From: Acinetobacter sp. A47
GTDB lineage: Bacteria; Pseudomonadota; Gammaproteobacteria; Pseudomonadales; Moraxellaceae
Assembly (NCBI RefSeq): GCF_000805455.1
Contig: NZ_JSUS01000027.1
Location: 62,001-126,000 of the forward strand
Reading direction: 5' to 3'
DNA: 64,000 bases
Both the position numbers and the translations under genes were made by a program. Positions 1 to 9,209 of the stretch are shown piece by piece (within the stretch, counting starts at the first letter, position 1; each line of letters starts with the position of its first letter). A model generated the notes under the pieces. It saw only the letters and a list, made by a program, of their open reading frames with translations, was not told the origin of the DNA and made no database searches.

Positions 1-116
1 AAGGCCTATGCACCATGAGAAAATAAATCGAAGTTTATCTTAGTTTTTCAGTCCGCTTTAGTCAATAACAAAAGTATTTACCAAAAAAATAAAACATTAA
101 AATTCAACAACTAACA

Positions 117-911
117 TCATTTAAAATTAATCTTAATGATAAATTCAGCCCGCATTAAGCGTCTAAACTGGGTCGTGATACGCATGAGCTCTTTCATCAT
201 TTTATCTTTGAACATCAATTTCTTGCTGATACGGCGTGTAGAGCCTTTTCTGAGTTTACGCTCATTTGACAACGAGCTGGGTAAACTTGTCTTCTCTCTC
301 ATCAGGATAAAATCCTGAACACACACTGCCGGAGACATCTGGTAAATTTTATATGCGCCATTTTCCAGATAATCTTTAAACATGATATGGTCGATCGGAA
401 TCAGCTTTTGATAACCCTGAATAAATGCCAGCAAGTCTTTGGCACCCTGTTTGGAAAGAATATAACCTCCAGTCCCCATATGCTTGGATTTAAGCGTAAA
501 CAGTCTTCTGTTCAGATTTTTGAGTAGTTTCAACTTCATTGAAGCGACTACCTCCGGATAGAACACCTCCACTTTGATAATGTGTCCATCCTCAGGAATC
601 CAGCTATGATGAGAAAGGATCTTTCCGGCATCTTCTCCCAGGTGAATATCATCTTCAAAGATACCGATAAAATCCAGATCTAAATCGATAGCCCGTTTCC
701 ACAGCATGACATGACTCAGCAAACAGGCTATTTCTCCCGGTCTTAAATCGGTATGGCGAAGATCTATGGATAACGCTTCAGCAATCTGATGAATTTTATC
801 GGGCGTTACCGCATCAAAAAAATCAAAGTTTATCCCAAACTTACCAAATTCTGATGAAATGTGTTCACGGCGCTCATTTGCTGAGACGAGGCTAATAACA
901 TAATTCTGCAT
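117..911 (-). CDS. Glycosyltransferase family 25 (LOS glycosyltransferase)
   Basis: A 264-residue protein of the GT25 family (LPS/LOS glycosyltransferases such as Neisseria LgtB/LgtE). It opens with a typical beta-strand (YVISL) followed by an ERRE segment, and carries the acidic EDD motif (IFEDDIHL) near residue 92 expected to bind a metal-nucleotide sugar. The open frame continues 7 codons upstream to a GTG, but the ATG at 911 places the conserved YVISL strand at the N terminus as usual for the family. The C terminus is basic. It probably adds a hexose to the lipid-A core at the inner membrane. Leftmost gene of the glycan locus; donor and acceptor cannot be told from sequence. Confidence 0.85.
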   Translation of the reverse strand: MQNYVISLVSANERREHISSEFGKFGINFDFFDAVTPDKIHQIAEALSIDLRHTDLRPGEIACLLSHVMLWKRAIDLDLDFIGIFEDDIHLGEDAGKILSHHSWIPEDGHIIKVEVFYPEVVASMKLKLLKNLNRRLFTLKSKHMGTGGYILSKQGAKDLLAFIQGYQKLIPIDHIMFKDYLENGAYKIYQMSPAVCVQDFILMREKTSLPSSLSNERKLRKGSTRRISKKLMFKDKMMKELMRITTQFRRLMRAEFIIKINFK

Positions 912-1221
912 AACGCTAACTGAATCGACCACATGATAAGAAAAAATACAATGGCAGAATACTGTTTTTTTATCCTACTGTATATATCGGATATGGCCCT
1001 ACGGTAACGACAGATGCTTTAATAAACTAAATAAACCACTGATATTCATAAAATTAACTTAACAATCTACACACAAGAATCAGATAAAAACTTTACACAC
1101 ACTGGAAAAGTTAAAAGCGCTATAATAATTGGATGTGTTGAATCTTATTCTGCAGTCGCTCAAAGATAATTTAGATTTTCTTGCTGCATCGACTCTTAAA
1201 ATTGATGAAAAGTGTGTAGAT
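912..1221. other. Divergent intergenic region, AT-rich
   Basis: Gap between two divergent glycosyltransferase genes. A TATAAT at 1121-1126 is a candidate -10 for the rightward gene, but no good -35 sits at the right distance. An open frame extends from 1129 into the gene, but its first 31 codons do not resemble the family. Nothing else is recognised. Confidence 0.4.
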
Positions 1222-2127
1222 ATGAAAAGCGAAGTCATTAAAATTTTTGTGGGTTGTGATCCAAACAACTGTGATCTGGAACAAATGATGGTACTGGATT
1301 ATAGCGTTCGCAAGCATACTCAACACCCGGTTGAAATTGTGTGGATGCAACTCAGCCATAATCCGGACAGTCCATGGTATACCAACCAGGAAACTCACGA
1401 AGGCTGGCACACAGAAAAATGGGCGACTCCTTTTTCAGGCTTCCGCTGGGCGATTCCCGAGTCGTGTAACTTTCAGGGCCGCGCAATCTACATGGATGCC
1501 GATGTAGTAGTGCTATGTGATATTGCCGAACTGTGGGCACACCCTAAATCAGAAGAGGCAATCGTTATTGCAAAAGGTGGCAAAAATTCAGCACGCCTAT
1601 GTACCTGTGTCTGGGATTGCGAAAAAGCCCGGCAATATCTCCCATCTTTAAAAGAGATTCAGGCAGACCCGGACAGCCATAAAAAGCTCATGCAGCTTTT
1701 AAAGGATAAACCGGAACTCGTGCAGCCTTATCAGGATTCATACAATAATATTGATGGGGAAGGTCTGGGAATCGAGCAAATTAAAATTTTGCATTATTCA
1801 GATATGGGCACCCAGTTCAGCCATAAATATTCATTGCCTCGCCTTGCAGCATCAGGTCAAAAACACTGGTTTGATGGAAAAATCATGCCTCATCCTCGCG
1901 AAGATTTAACCCAGCTTTTTGATCAGTATTATCAGGAAGCCCTCGCGGCAGGTTATCGTCCGGAAAACTATACCGTAGCACCTTTTGGCGCATTTTCTAA
2001 AGCAACTCAAGTGCATTATCATGGCAACAAGGTGACCCGTCCGCAAGATGAGAAGAGCTGGTTGACACGTTCTTTAGACAGCCTCAAATCCAAATTCAAG
2101 AAAAAAAGCTTTTCTCTAGATGACTAA
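1222..2127 (+). CDS. DxD-motif glycosyltransferase (GT8-like)
   Basis: About 301 residues. The N-terminal half looks like a GT-A nucleotide-sugar transferase: an initial strand IKIFVGCDP, then a metal-binding DxD motif in the stretch YMDADVVVL about 95 residues in, followed by a D-I-A-E-L segment as in GT8 enzymes. The basic C terminus (KSKFKKK) suggests peripheral contact with the inner membrane. I chose the ATG at 1222 because the first recognisable strand follows at once; an upstream ATG at 1129 would add 31 unlike residues. Probably adds a hexose to the LOS outer core or a surface glycan. Specificity unknown. Confidence 0.75.
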   Translation: MKSEVIKIFVGCDPNNCDLEQMMVLDYSVRKHTQHPVEIVWMQLSHNPDSPWYTNQETHEGWHTEKWATPFSGFRWAIPESCNFQGRAIYMDADVVVLCDIAELWAHPKSEEAIVIAKGGKNSARLCTCVWDCEKARQYLPSLKEIQADPDSHKKLMQLLKDKPELVQPYQDSYNNIDGEGLGIEQIKILHYSDMGTQFSHKYSLPRLAASGQKHWFDGKIMPHPREDLTQLFDQYYQEALAAGYRPENYTVAPFGAFSKATQVHYHGNKVTRPQDEKSWLTRSLDSLKSKFKKKSFSLDD

Positions 2128-2227
2128 ACCAATGGGGGGAATGTCGCCCGATGCTGTTCCCCGCTTATATCCGGTTTCAATCTTTATGGCATTAATTCCA
2201 ACCATTGAGTGATAGACGAGTTTTTAA

Positions 2228-3121
2228 ATGCTTCCTTCCTTTCCAGATTCCTTGTTACGAAACATTTATAAATTCATCTATAAAATCTTTTACCCTAAAG
2301 CCTACAAACACAACCGCCGCTTCTGGCCACTTTATCGCGCCCAACGCGATCAACAGGCCCGTCTGGAAAAAATCTATTATAAAGAGCAGCTCATCTCGGA
2401 CAACTTGCTCAGTATCCCGACCCCCAACCAAAAATGCATGCTGATTGCGACCGGCCCATCAATACAGCAATTACCAAAAGACATTTTTCAAAGAAGCGAT
2501 ATTGATTATATTGGCGTAAATGGCGCAATCGCTCTGGAAGGCCTGCATTTCAATACCTATATTATTATTGATCATAATTTTGTTGAATGCCGGTTTGATC
2601 TGGTACAAAAAGTTTTAAAATCAGACTGTACTTTTTACACCACGCCCCGCTGTCTGGACATGATTTTAAGACGCGTTAAATTTCAGGATATCTGCTGTAA
2701 ATTCAAAACAATAGAAACCATTACCCGAGATATAGTGGAGGTTTTTCTCGATAGAGCAACACCGGTCGATAAAAATAATCCAAACTTTTATGTCCGCAAT
2801 GACTTTGGTTTTTCCAGAGATGTGTTTAGCGGAACATTTGATTACTTTACTGTAGCCTATGTTGCATTACAGGTGATCTACTCACTGCATTATCAGGAAA
2901 TCTACATTGCCGGTTTGGATATGAGTGATTTTTCCAAACCTCGGTTCTATGAAACGGCTGATAATAAGCAGCCGACGCTACTGGATACCCATATGGCAAC
3001 CGTTCTGGAGGCCTTCGATCTGGCGGCGGCTTTGTTTCAAGAAGACCAGATCAAGGTTTTTAACTTATCGCCAAACAGTGCCATCCAGTCTTTCAATAAA
3101 GTGTCTGCAGAAACGATTTAA
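2228..3121 (+). CDS. LOS biosynthesis protein, DUF115/MptE-like fold
   Basis: A 297-residue protein with no signal peptide. Near residue 73 is the stretch LIATGPS, followed by an I-G-V-N segment, which resembles the nucleotide-binding GxGPS motif of DUF115/MptE-like proteins and of some LPS core enzymes (WaaZ-like) and GT42 sialyltransferases. A conserved-looking D-x-S-D segment (GLDMSDFSKPRFY) occurs near residue 235. It lies about 100 bases after the preceding transferase on the same strand, so it is likely co-transcribed and works on the same glycan. The reaction is inferred: transfer of an acidic sugar or modification of the core. Not identified with certainty. Confidence 0.55.
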   Translation: MLPSFPDSLLRNIYKFIYKIFYPKAYKHNRRFWPLYRAQRDQQARLEKIYYKEQLISDNLLSIPTPNQKCMLIATGPSIQQLPKDIFQRSDIDYIGVNGAIALEGLHFNTYIIIDHNFVECRFDLVQKVLKSDCTFYTTPRCLDMILRRVKFQDICCKFKTIETITRDIVEVFLDRATPVDKNNPNFYVRNDFGFSRDVFSGTFDYFTVAYVALQVIYSLHYQEIYIAGLDMSDFSKPRFYETADNKQPTLLDTHMATVLEAFDLAAALFQEDQIKVFNLSPNSAIQSFNKVSAETI

Positions 3122-3228
3122 AGATATTGAAGACAATGTGAAGAAACGGCTTAATAAAATATACAATACAGTTAATCCCTATTTAATTAAACGCTCATAC
3201 AATACCAATTTTTCATAGATATTATTGC

Positions 3229-5175
3229 ATGAGCGTCACCAACTTTCGGTCTGACATTAATGGATTAAGAGCTTACGCTGTAATTTTTGTCGTACTTTTT
3301 CACTTCCAGATCACCGGTTTTGCAGCTGGTTTTTTAGGCGTCGACATTTTTTTCGTCATTTCCGGCTACCTGATGACGAAAATTATTCTTGAAAATCTGC
3401 AAAAACAACGCTTTTCATTAAGTGATTTTTATCTCGCCAGAATAACCCGTATCTTTCCAGCCCTGCTATTTCTGGTGCTGGTCTTGACCATAATTGGCTG
3501 GTTTATCTTTATTCCCGAAGACTATAAACGTTTTGCCAAAGATGCACGTTATAGCTTGATGTTTCTTTCCAATAATCTCTACTATGCGCAAGCTGGGGAT
3601 TATTTCGCGATAGATGCCCATGAAAAAGCCCTGTTACATACCTGGTCTCTTTCTGTAGAGTGGCAGTTCTACCTGTTATTCCCTGTTTTGCTTGTGCTTT
3701 ATTACAAGCTCAATAAGGGACTAAAGCATGTCGGAATATTTTTAGGAATTCTATGTGTTGCATCACTGGGCTACTGTATCTATCTCACCCCGAAAGATAC
3801 GATGTATGCCTTTTTTAAGTTATTGACCCGTGCCTGGGAACTGATTGCAGGCGGACTGGTTTATTACTACTTTAAGGATGTGCAACTTTCGTCGACTTTA
3901 AAAAAGCTAAGTGAGCGAGCAGGTTTCCTGCTCATACTCGGCAGCTTGGCATTACTTAACCAGAATACCCCCTGGCCCGGGAGTGCTGCCTTGCTGCCTG
4001 TCGCCGGGACCATGCTCATTTTGATTGCAAACCGCCAGGATTCATGGTTTACCCGCTTAACCGTTATTCAAAATATCGGGAGTGCTTCTTATTCTATTTA
4101 TTTATGGCACTGGCCCGTTGCCTTCCTGCTCAATTACTTTTTTATTCCTCATCAGTTTTTCAATCTAGGCCTCGCGCTCATTCTTTCATTTATATTGGGA
4201 TGGCTGAGTTATAAATATATTGAAAGCAGTCGCCGTTTTGTCCAGCAATGGGATAAGAAAAAGCTGTATGTTTTATTTTTTGCAATCATTGCAGTGGCAT
4301 ACTTTTCTTATAAATATATCAGTCAGGACGGGGTTCAAACCCGCGCAAGCCACACTTATCTGGCTAGTGCCGAGCCTATACAGATGCCAAGCACATCAAA
4401 TGGCTGGTGTTTCTATGACCTTAAAACCCATCCAGATCTTGCTGTTGGTACACAGGGGCTCTCCTGTTATGTCGGCTCCAAAGCCCCAGAAGCCCAAAAA
4501 GCCTTATTGTTTGGTGATTCATTTGCAGGACATAACAGCCCGTTTTGGGACACCATCGGGAAAAAGCTGGACTTAAAGGTGCAAACGGTTTCGACAAACT
4601 GGTGTTACCCAAGCTTAAATGACAAGTTTACAGGTGATCGATTATCAGCCTCCTACCAGCAATGTTTATTTAACCGTAATTTCTTAGCGCATCATATGGA
4701 TCAGTATGATGTGCTGATATTTGCCGGACGCTGGTCGGATATTGTAGGCCAGAGCCAGCAACAAGGATTTGCCGAGCTGCTAGCAATAGCAGAACAACAT
4801 CATAAAAAAGTCATCGTGATGTCCGAGCCGTACGCCTTTAATAAAAATATCAGTTTATTATTTAAGCGGGCACTTTGGCTTGACCGGGATTTTAATCTCA
4901 ATAACTATCTGGACAATATAAAAGCCAGACAGCAAGTACAAGCCACGGCCATCATTAACGATATCGTGTATAAGCATAAAAATACGCTGCTATTAACCCG
5001 TAGCGATCTATTTACACCGGATCATATGGCTAACCGCAATACACCGTACTCTCTGGATGGCCGGCATTTGTCCATCATCGGTTCCTTAGAGTCTGCACGT
5101 TATTTTGAGCATCAACCCAAATATCAGCATCTAAGGCAGTTTGTTGCCCAGCCGGCTTTAGTCAAAAGTCCTTAA
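3229..5175 (+). CDS. OatA-type membrane O-acyltransferase with C-terminal SGNH domain
   Basis: 648 residues with two domains. Residues about 1-370 form an acyltransferase-3 domain with roughly ten membrane helices, an early FH pair and the motif HTWSLSVEWQFY. Residues about 400-640 form a periplasmic SGNH hydrolase-like domain with nucleophile Ser431 in FGDS and Asp610-His613 in DGRH. Proteins with this architecture move acetyl groups across the inner membrane and O-acetylate LPS, capsule or peptidoglycan. In this locus the likely target is an outer-core sugar. It ends tail to tail with the next gene, sharing the palindromic TTAA, so both stops overlap by four bases. Confidence 0.88.
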   Translation: MSVTNFRSDINGLRAYAVIFVVLFHFQITGFAAGFLGVDIFFVISGYLMTKIILENLQKQRFSLSDFYLARITRIFPALLFLVLVLTIIGWFIFIPEDYKRFAKDARYSLMFLSNNLYYAQAGDYFAIDAHEKALLHTWSLSVEWQFYLLFPVLLVLYYKLNKGLKHVGIFLGILCVASLGYCIYLTPKDTMYAFFKLLTRAWELIAGGLVYYYFKDVQLSSTLKKLSERAGFLLILGSLALLNQNTPWPGSAALLPVAGTMLILIANRQDSWFTRLTVIQNIGSASYSIYLWHWPVAFLLNYFFIPHQFFNLGLALILSFILGWLSYKYIESSRRFVQQWDKKKLYVLFFAIIAVAYFSYKYISQDGVQTRASHTYLASAEPIQMPSTSNGWCFYDLKTHPDLAVGTQGLSCYVGSKAPEAQKALLFGDSFAGHNSPFWDTIGKKLDLKVQTVSTNWCYPSLNDKFTGDRLSASYQQCLFNRNFLAHHMDQYDVLIFAGRWSDIVGQSQQQGFAELLAIAEQHHKKVIVMSEPYAFNKNISLLFKRALWLDRDFNLNNYLDNIKARQQVQATAIINDIVYKHKNTLLLTRSDLFTPDHMANRNTPYSLDGRHLSIIGSLESARYFEHQPKYQHLRQFVAQPALVKSP

Positions 5176-6083
5176 ATATCAAGCAATGAGCCATTAAAGT
5201 ACATGTTTTTAGTATGATAATGGCTCAATATTCCCCGCTCCTTGCCAGCAAGCTTGATCAACCGTGGCATTTGCGCAGGTGGATAATGAATTGCCATATC
5301 GATCAGCACTTTCTCTTTTACCCATTGATTTTTCACTTGAAAAAACAAGGCGTTTTTATCGCAGTTAATCAGGCACATACTAGGCAAATGCTGGCGCATG
5401 ACTTTCTGGCAGGCCACATATGCCACCAGATATTCCAGACGGCCAATATGCTGGAACAAGTCCTGATAATGAGGTTCGGTTTGTTTTAATTGTTGCAGAT
5501 AGGCTTTGGGAGTCAGTTCAATTGCCTTAGCCAGTTCATCAAACCAGTACTTGAAAAACGGATTTTTTTCCGTGCTTGCCAGTAACCAGTTTTCCAGTAC
5601 AGGATAGGCTTTAAGCGTGGTATTTTTGGCACGATAATAGGCAAAACTGTCGGTATGGGTCTTTGTGACCAGTTCCTGTATCCAGTCCAAATGCTCATAG
5701 ACAATAATACTGGCGTCCAGCCAGATACCGCCATATTGATAGATCAGCTGAAAACGGATGAGATCGGCTTTTTGCTGGGGTGTCGCCTGCGGAAATCGGG
5801 AAAAATCAATATCGCAGAAGTTCTTGACCGTATCAGGCGTAAGAAAATGAACCTCATAATCAGGATTTATCTTTTTCACCTGCTCTACACACTTTTCTAC
5901 AAATCCGGCCACCGGGCCTTCCCAGTACATCCAGATTTTCTTGGGAATAACCGCATCAGGAGTGACCGGATTGAGTACAATCAAATCTGCTTCATTGTCG
6001 ATGGCTGGATTTCCCCCTCTCTTCTTGTTCGAATACATCGTATAGAACTTCAAGAGATAGAATATTTTTTTAAATATTTTCAT
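5172..6083 (-). CDS. Capsular polysaccharide synthesis-type glycosyltransferase (Caps_synth/OCH1-like)
   Basis: 303 residues. It has the IPKIWMYW strand near residue 46 and the segment AD(L)IRF..YQYGGIWLDAS near residue 128, the sugar-binding region with a DxD-like motif shared by Gly_transf_sug and Caps_synth families. No signal peptide; probably cytoplasmic at the inner membrane. Transfers a hexose from a nucleotide sugar onto LOS or a capsule-like glycan; donor unknown. It faces the acyltransferase gene and overlaps its stop. Upstream, on the same strand, lie a GT25 and a Stealth gene separated by a 70-base gap, so the three may form one minus-strand unit. Confidence 0.8.
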   Translation of the reverse strand: MKIFKKIFYLLKFYTMYSNKKRGGNPAIDNEADLIVLNPVTPDAVIPKKIWMYWEGPVAGFVEKCVEQVKKINPDYEVHFLTPDTVKNFCDIDFSRFPQATPQQKADLIRFQLIYQYGGIWLDASIIVYEHLDWIQELVTKTHTDSFAYYRAKNTTLKAYPVLENWLLASTEKNPFFKYWFDELAKAIELTPKAYLQQLKQTEPHYQDLFQHIGRLEYLVAYVACQKVMRQHLPSMCLINCDKNALFFQVKNQWVKEKVLIDMAIHYPPAQMPRLIKLAGKERGILSHYHTKNMYFNGSLLDI

Positions 6084-6153
6084 ACAGGTTACTCAGCCAT
6101 ATCTTCAAACTACCTCAGCTTTTTACTCAGGTGATTTGCCCAGACAATATGAA

Positions 6154-6912
6154 TTAAAAATAAAGATGCTTGAATGCATAAAAACGATCACGCCACATAC
6201 GTTTCTGTTTTTTCAAGCCATGAGAGGCATCCCGTTTTTCCAGATCCTTACGCTGGATGCCCTGCGTTGCAACAGTCCCCAGAATATCGCTATCCAGACC
6301 GGCAGGTTTTACAAAAGGCTGCCAGACCCCAAGTCCTTTACCGTTTTTACTGAGCCAGCCCTGAAAGAAAATATCGACAGGTACATGAATGTTTTTTCCA
6401 AGCTTCACGAACTCTTCAGCACCTTTTCTCGACCAGACCAGACCAACGCCACGGATGGGGAAATAATAGGCATGCCATAAGTGATAGCCTTCCAGCTGGA
6501 TAATATCCTTGGCAAGCTTTTTCTTTTTCGCTGCGAGATTCACCACATACCAGTCCAGCGCCGGATGTTGCTGCAAGTAGTTTAACAGAGCTTCCATTTT
6601 CTTTTTAAAATCAGGCAGAACCTGAATATCATCTTCCAGTACGACCAGATAATCGGCATCGGTTTCCAGAAATTTCTCTGCACAACCATAATGACTCAGA
6701 TAACACCCCAGCTCCGAATTCAGCAGGCTCCGCCCTAAAATCTGCTTGGCTGCCGCATCATCATACTGTTTAAACTCGGATAAATCCTTGCCACGGCCAT
6801 CAAAGGCTGCAAAGCGAATAAACGGCCAGTTCTGCTGCTGCAACTGTGCCGTTGCACTGGCCAGACGTTGATCGCTGCCATCCAGATTAATCAGATAGGT
6901 TACAACTTTCAT
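6154..6912 (-). CDS. Glycosyltransferase family 25
   Basis: 252 residues. The start is typical of GT25 (VVTYLINLDGSDQR), with the acidic motif VVLEDDIQV near residue 92 and a conserved GCYLSHYGCAEK block before it. It is a second GT25 in the locus, distinct in sequence from the one at the left end. Its start lies three bases after the stop of the Stealth gene, which implies translational coupling and joint work on the same glycan. Probably a galactosyl- or glucosyltransferase acting on the LOS outer core; exact sugar unknown. Confidence 0.87.
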   Translation of the reverse strand: MKVVTYLINLDGSDQRLASATAQLQQQNWPFIRFAAFDGRGKDLSEFKQYDDAAAKQILGRSLLNSELGCYLSHYGCAEKFLETDADYLVVLEDDIQVLPDFKKKMEALLNYLQQHPALDWYVVNLAAKKKKLAKDIIQLEGYHLWHAYYFPIRGVGLVWSRKGAEEFVKLGKNIHVPVDIFFQGWLSKNGKGLGVWQPFVKPAGLDSDILGTVATQGIQRKDLEKRDASHGLKKQKRMWRDRFYAFKHLYF

Positions 6913-6915
6913 TTT

Positions 6916-7914
6916 TTATCCTTTGGCCGTTTCAGCCAGTAAAACCTGCGGTATATAGCCAGCCAATTTCTGGTTCAATGCCAGATAAATCTGGTGGGCC
7001 GCGTCTTCGCTCAACTGATCCAGACTTTGCATACAGCCATATTTAATCTGCGCATTGCCCAGACTGTGCAAGAAGCTGTCCAGACTGCTTTCATTTTTCA
7101 GATAGGCAATTTCAAGATCGGGTTTTAACAGCGCTTCATCCTGCTGGATTTTCAAATGGTTCATCAGCGAGATCGGATTGACCTGCTCTACACTACGAAA
7201 CTTGTACTGGATCTGCTTTTGCAAAAAAGCAGGATGGGCAAGTAAATAATCACGCAAGATCCTGCGATCCACCACATGCGGATAGTGATGAATTTCAAAA
7301 AAGCGTTTGAATCCAAGCCTATCTGCCCCAAGCATCTGTGCAATCATGTGCTTCGGCTGAACCGGCTTGGCAAAATACTGGTTTAACAATTTGCGGTACC
7401 AGAGCTTGGCCCTGAGCATGAAACTACTTTGCCAATGCCCGTATATCACCATTTTGTGATCAGACAGGATATCGTCTCTTTGGGCGGGGGCATTAAAAAA
7501 GAAATCATCATTCAAGTAGAAAAAATAATCTGACAGCCCATCAATATTCCAGAGCATGGTTTCAATTGAACGGGTATTGAAAGTCGGTAGGTATTGTTCA
7601 TAACCTGAGAAAATTTCCCGATGATCAACAATCCTGATCTTGTCGGCCTCACAGATACCATCCGTGACAAAGTCCTCAATCCATTGCGGCTTCTGCCCAT
7701 CGGTCACAATATAAATATGACGACAGAAAGGAACATATTTTAAAATGGATGCAACGTTATAGTAAATTTCATGGTTGCTTGCAAAACGTGTATCACTCAC
7801 GGCATCAGAAGCCTGTGTTTTGCCCTGATACTGTAGACGTTTCTGCTTCAATTTCGGGTCATTGCCATCAACCCAGGCAATCACCACATCAACCGGTTGC
7901 ATCATTTCACTCAT
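6916..7914 (-). CDS. Stealth-family hexose-1-phosphate transferase
   Basis: 332 residues. It shows the Stealth CR1 motif (VVIAWVDGNDP, near residue 9), then a DTRF..NHEI..N segment and the CR2 core (FNTRSIE, then YFFYLNDDFFF near residue 135). Stealth proteins transfer a sugar-1-phosphate from UDP-sugar and so build phosphodiester-linked glycans, as in meningococcal serogroup A/X capsule synthases. I chose ATG 7914 over a TTG one codon upstream. In this locus it would attach a hexose phosphate to the LOS outer core or make a phosphoglycan. Coupled to the GT25 gene downstream. Confidence 0.87.
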   Translation of the reverse strand: MSEMMQPVDVVIAWVDGNDPKLKQKRLQYQGKTQASDAVSDTRFASNHEIYYNVASILKYVPFCRHIYIVTDGQKPQWIEDFVTDGICEADKIRIVDHREIFSGYEQYLPTFNTRSIETMLWNIDGLSDYFFYLNDDFFFNAPAQRDDILSDHKMVIYGHWQSSFMLRAKLWYRKLLNQYFAKPVQPKHMIAQMLGADRLGFKRFFEIHHYPHVVDRRILRDYLLAHPAFLQKQIQYKFRSVEQVNPISLMNHLKIQQDEALLKPDLEIAYLKNESSLDSFLHSLGNAQIKYGCMQSLDQLSEDAAHQIYLALNQKLAGYIPQVLLAETAKG

Positions 7915-8289
7915 CAATTCACTCTTAAACCATTAAAAAGCACGAAAATACGGCTAAAGATGTTTAATCTAATGGCCTATGATAACATTACTGCTTTGAG
8001 TACAGGCAGTCTCTTTTCGTAATGCTTGCAGTATTGCTGAGTCCATCATTTCATATAAATCAAACTATTATCTTTATCCAGGGTTTTATCCCCTTGATGG
8101 TTTGATTCAGCGTGCACATTTCTGTTTGTTACCGATTGCGTTAACATTCGCTTAAATCTCACAAACCTTAACAAAATCAAACCTTTTGGAATCAGTTAGT
8201 AAAAAAATATATTACTTTTTTATTAGACGATTTTCAGCGGTTTTACTATAATTGTCGACTAATTTACTCGGATTACACCTTTTTTAAAA
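7915..8289. other. Divergent intergenic region
   Basis: AT-rich gap between the Stealth gene (leftward) and the TupA-like gene (rightward). It contains a promoter for the rightward gene (listed separately) and an 8-bp inverted repeat AATCAAAC/GTTTGATT at 8058-8065 and 8100-8107, which could be a loose stem or an operator. No clear promoter was found for the leftward operon. Confidence 0.4.
8223..8252 (+). promoter_or_regulatory. Candidate sigma-70 promoter for the TupA-ugd-epimerase operon
   Basis: A perfect -10 TATAAT at 8247-8252 with a -35-like TTAGAC at 8223-8228 and 18 bases between. It ends 37 bases before the ATG of the TupA-like gene. Confidence 0.55.
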
Positions 8290-9174
8290 ATGATTAACTA
8301 TGACTATTTTGAATACCAAGCAAAAGTAATCAGAACCAGATTTGTCTCGGATAAAAAATATCTCACCAAACGTTTTATGTGTAAGTTGGGCTATGCCCCT
8401 GACTTTTCAGCTCCAAAAAGTTTCAATGAAAAAGTAACAGCGCGCATGATTTATGAGCGGAGTCCGTTTTTTACCAAGTTAGCGGATAAATGCGCCGTCA
8501 GAGATTTAATTTCAGCAAAAGTGGGAAGTGAATATCTGGTTCCTCTGGTGGGAGTGTATGCCTGTGCAGATGAAATCGATTTTGAGCAATTACCCAACCA
8601 GTTTGTGTTGAAATGCACCCATGACAGCGGCAGTGCCAAGATTTGCCGTGATAAAAGCAAACTTGATGTCGCCACGGTCAAGGCCAAAATCAAGAATCAC
8701 ATGAAAAAGAACATGTATTTCAGGAAACGCGAGTGGCATTATAAGGACATCTGCCCCAAGATCCTGATTGAACAATATGTTGACTTATATGTTGATCCGG
8801 CGACCCGGGCCACCATCACCACCTGTCGGGTTCATTGTTTTGAAGGCCGTCCGGAATATCTGGAAATCGATGTACAGGACGCTCACGGCAACGACTATTC
8901 AAACATGTATGACACCGAATGGAACTTGCAGCCATTTCGCGTCGATCTCAAGGAAAACTCGCCAAATGCCTTGGCCAAGCCCGCACAATTGAAAAATATT
9001 GTTGAATTATCGGAAAAACTCTGTTTCACGTATGGTTATAGTCGGGTAGATTTCTTATTATCTCAGGATCACGTTTACTTTAGTGAAATTACACTTACAC
9101 CAAATGCAGGACGAATGGTCATTACACCAGTAGAATGGGATTTAAAACTCGGTTCACTCTGGCTATCCTATTAA
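8290..9174 (+). CDS. TupA-like ATP-grasp glycan biosynthesis protein
   Basis: 294 residues. The sequence matches the ATPgrasp_TupA family: an N-terminal LTKRFMCKLGYAPDFSAPKSFNEK block, then DK..VR..I..K.G..YLVPLVG near residue 65, FVLKCTHDSG near residue 106, and an acidic C-terminal segment (RVDFLLSQDHVYFSEITLTPNAG) that would bind Mg-ATP. Family members occur in teichuronic acid, capsule and LOS loci, sometimes annotated as glycosyltransferases, and their reaction is not firmly established. It is followed after 35 bases by ugd, so it is probably in one operon with UDP-glucuronate metabolism. A hexuronic-acid-linked ligation is an inference. Confidence 0.8.
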   Translation: MINYDYFEYQAKVIRTRFVSDKKYLTKRFMCKLGYAPDFSAPKSFNEKVTARMIYERSPFFTKLADKCAVRDLISAKVGSEYLVPLVGVYACADEIDFEQLPNQFVLKCTHDSGSAKICRDKSKLDVATVKAKIKNHMKKNMYFRKREWHYKDICPKILIEQYVDLYVDPATRATITTCRVHCFEGRPEYLEIDVQDAHGNDYSNMYDTEWNLQPFRVDLKENSPNALAKPAQLKNIVELSEKLCFTYGYSRVDFLLSQDHVYFSEITLTPNAGRMVITPVEWDLKLGSLWLSY

Positions 9175-9209
9175 TCGTCCGTCATGTATTTCGAATCTGT
9201 TAGGTACTT

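Noticed and set aside
2130..2160. GGGGAA...TTCCCC hairpin after the DxD transferase
   Set aside because: No T-run follows, and the next gene on the same strand starts shortly after, so not called a terminator.
5655..6134. 159-codon open frame on the plus strand
   Set aside because: Mostly antisense to the Caps_synth-like gene; no motif.
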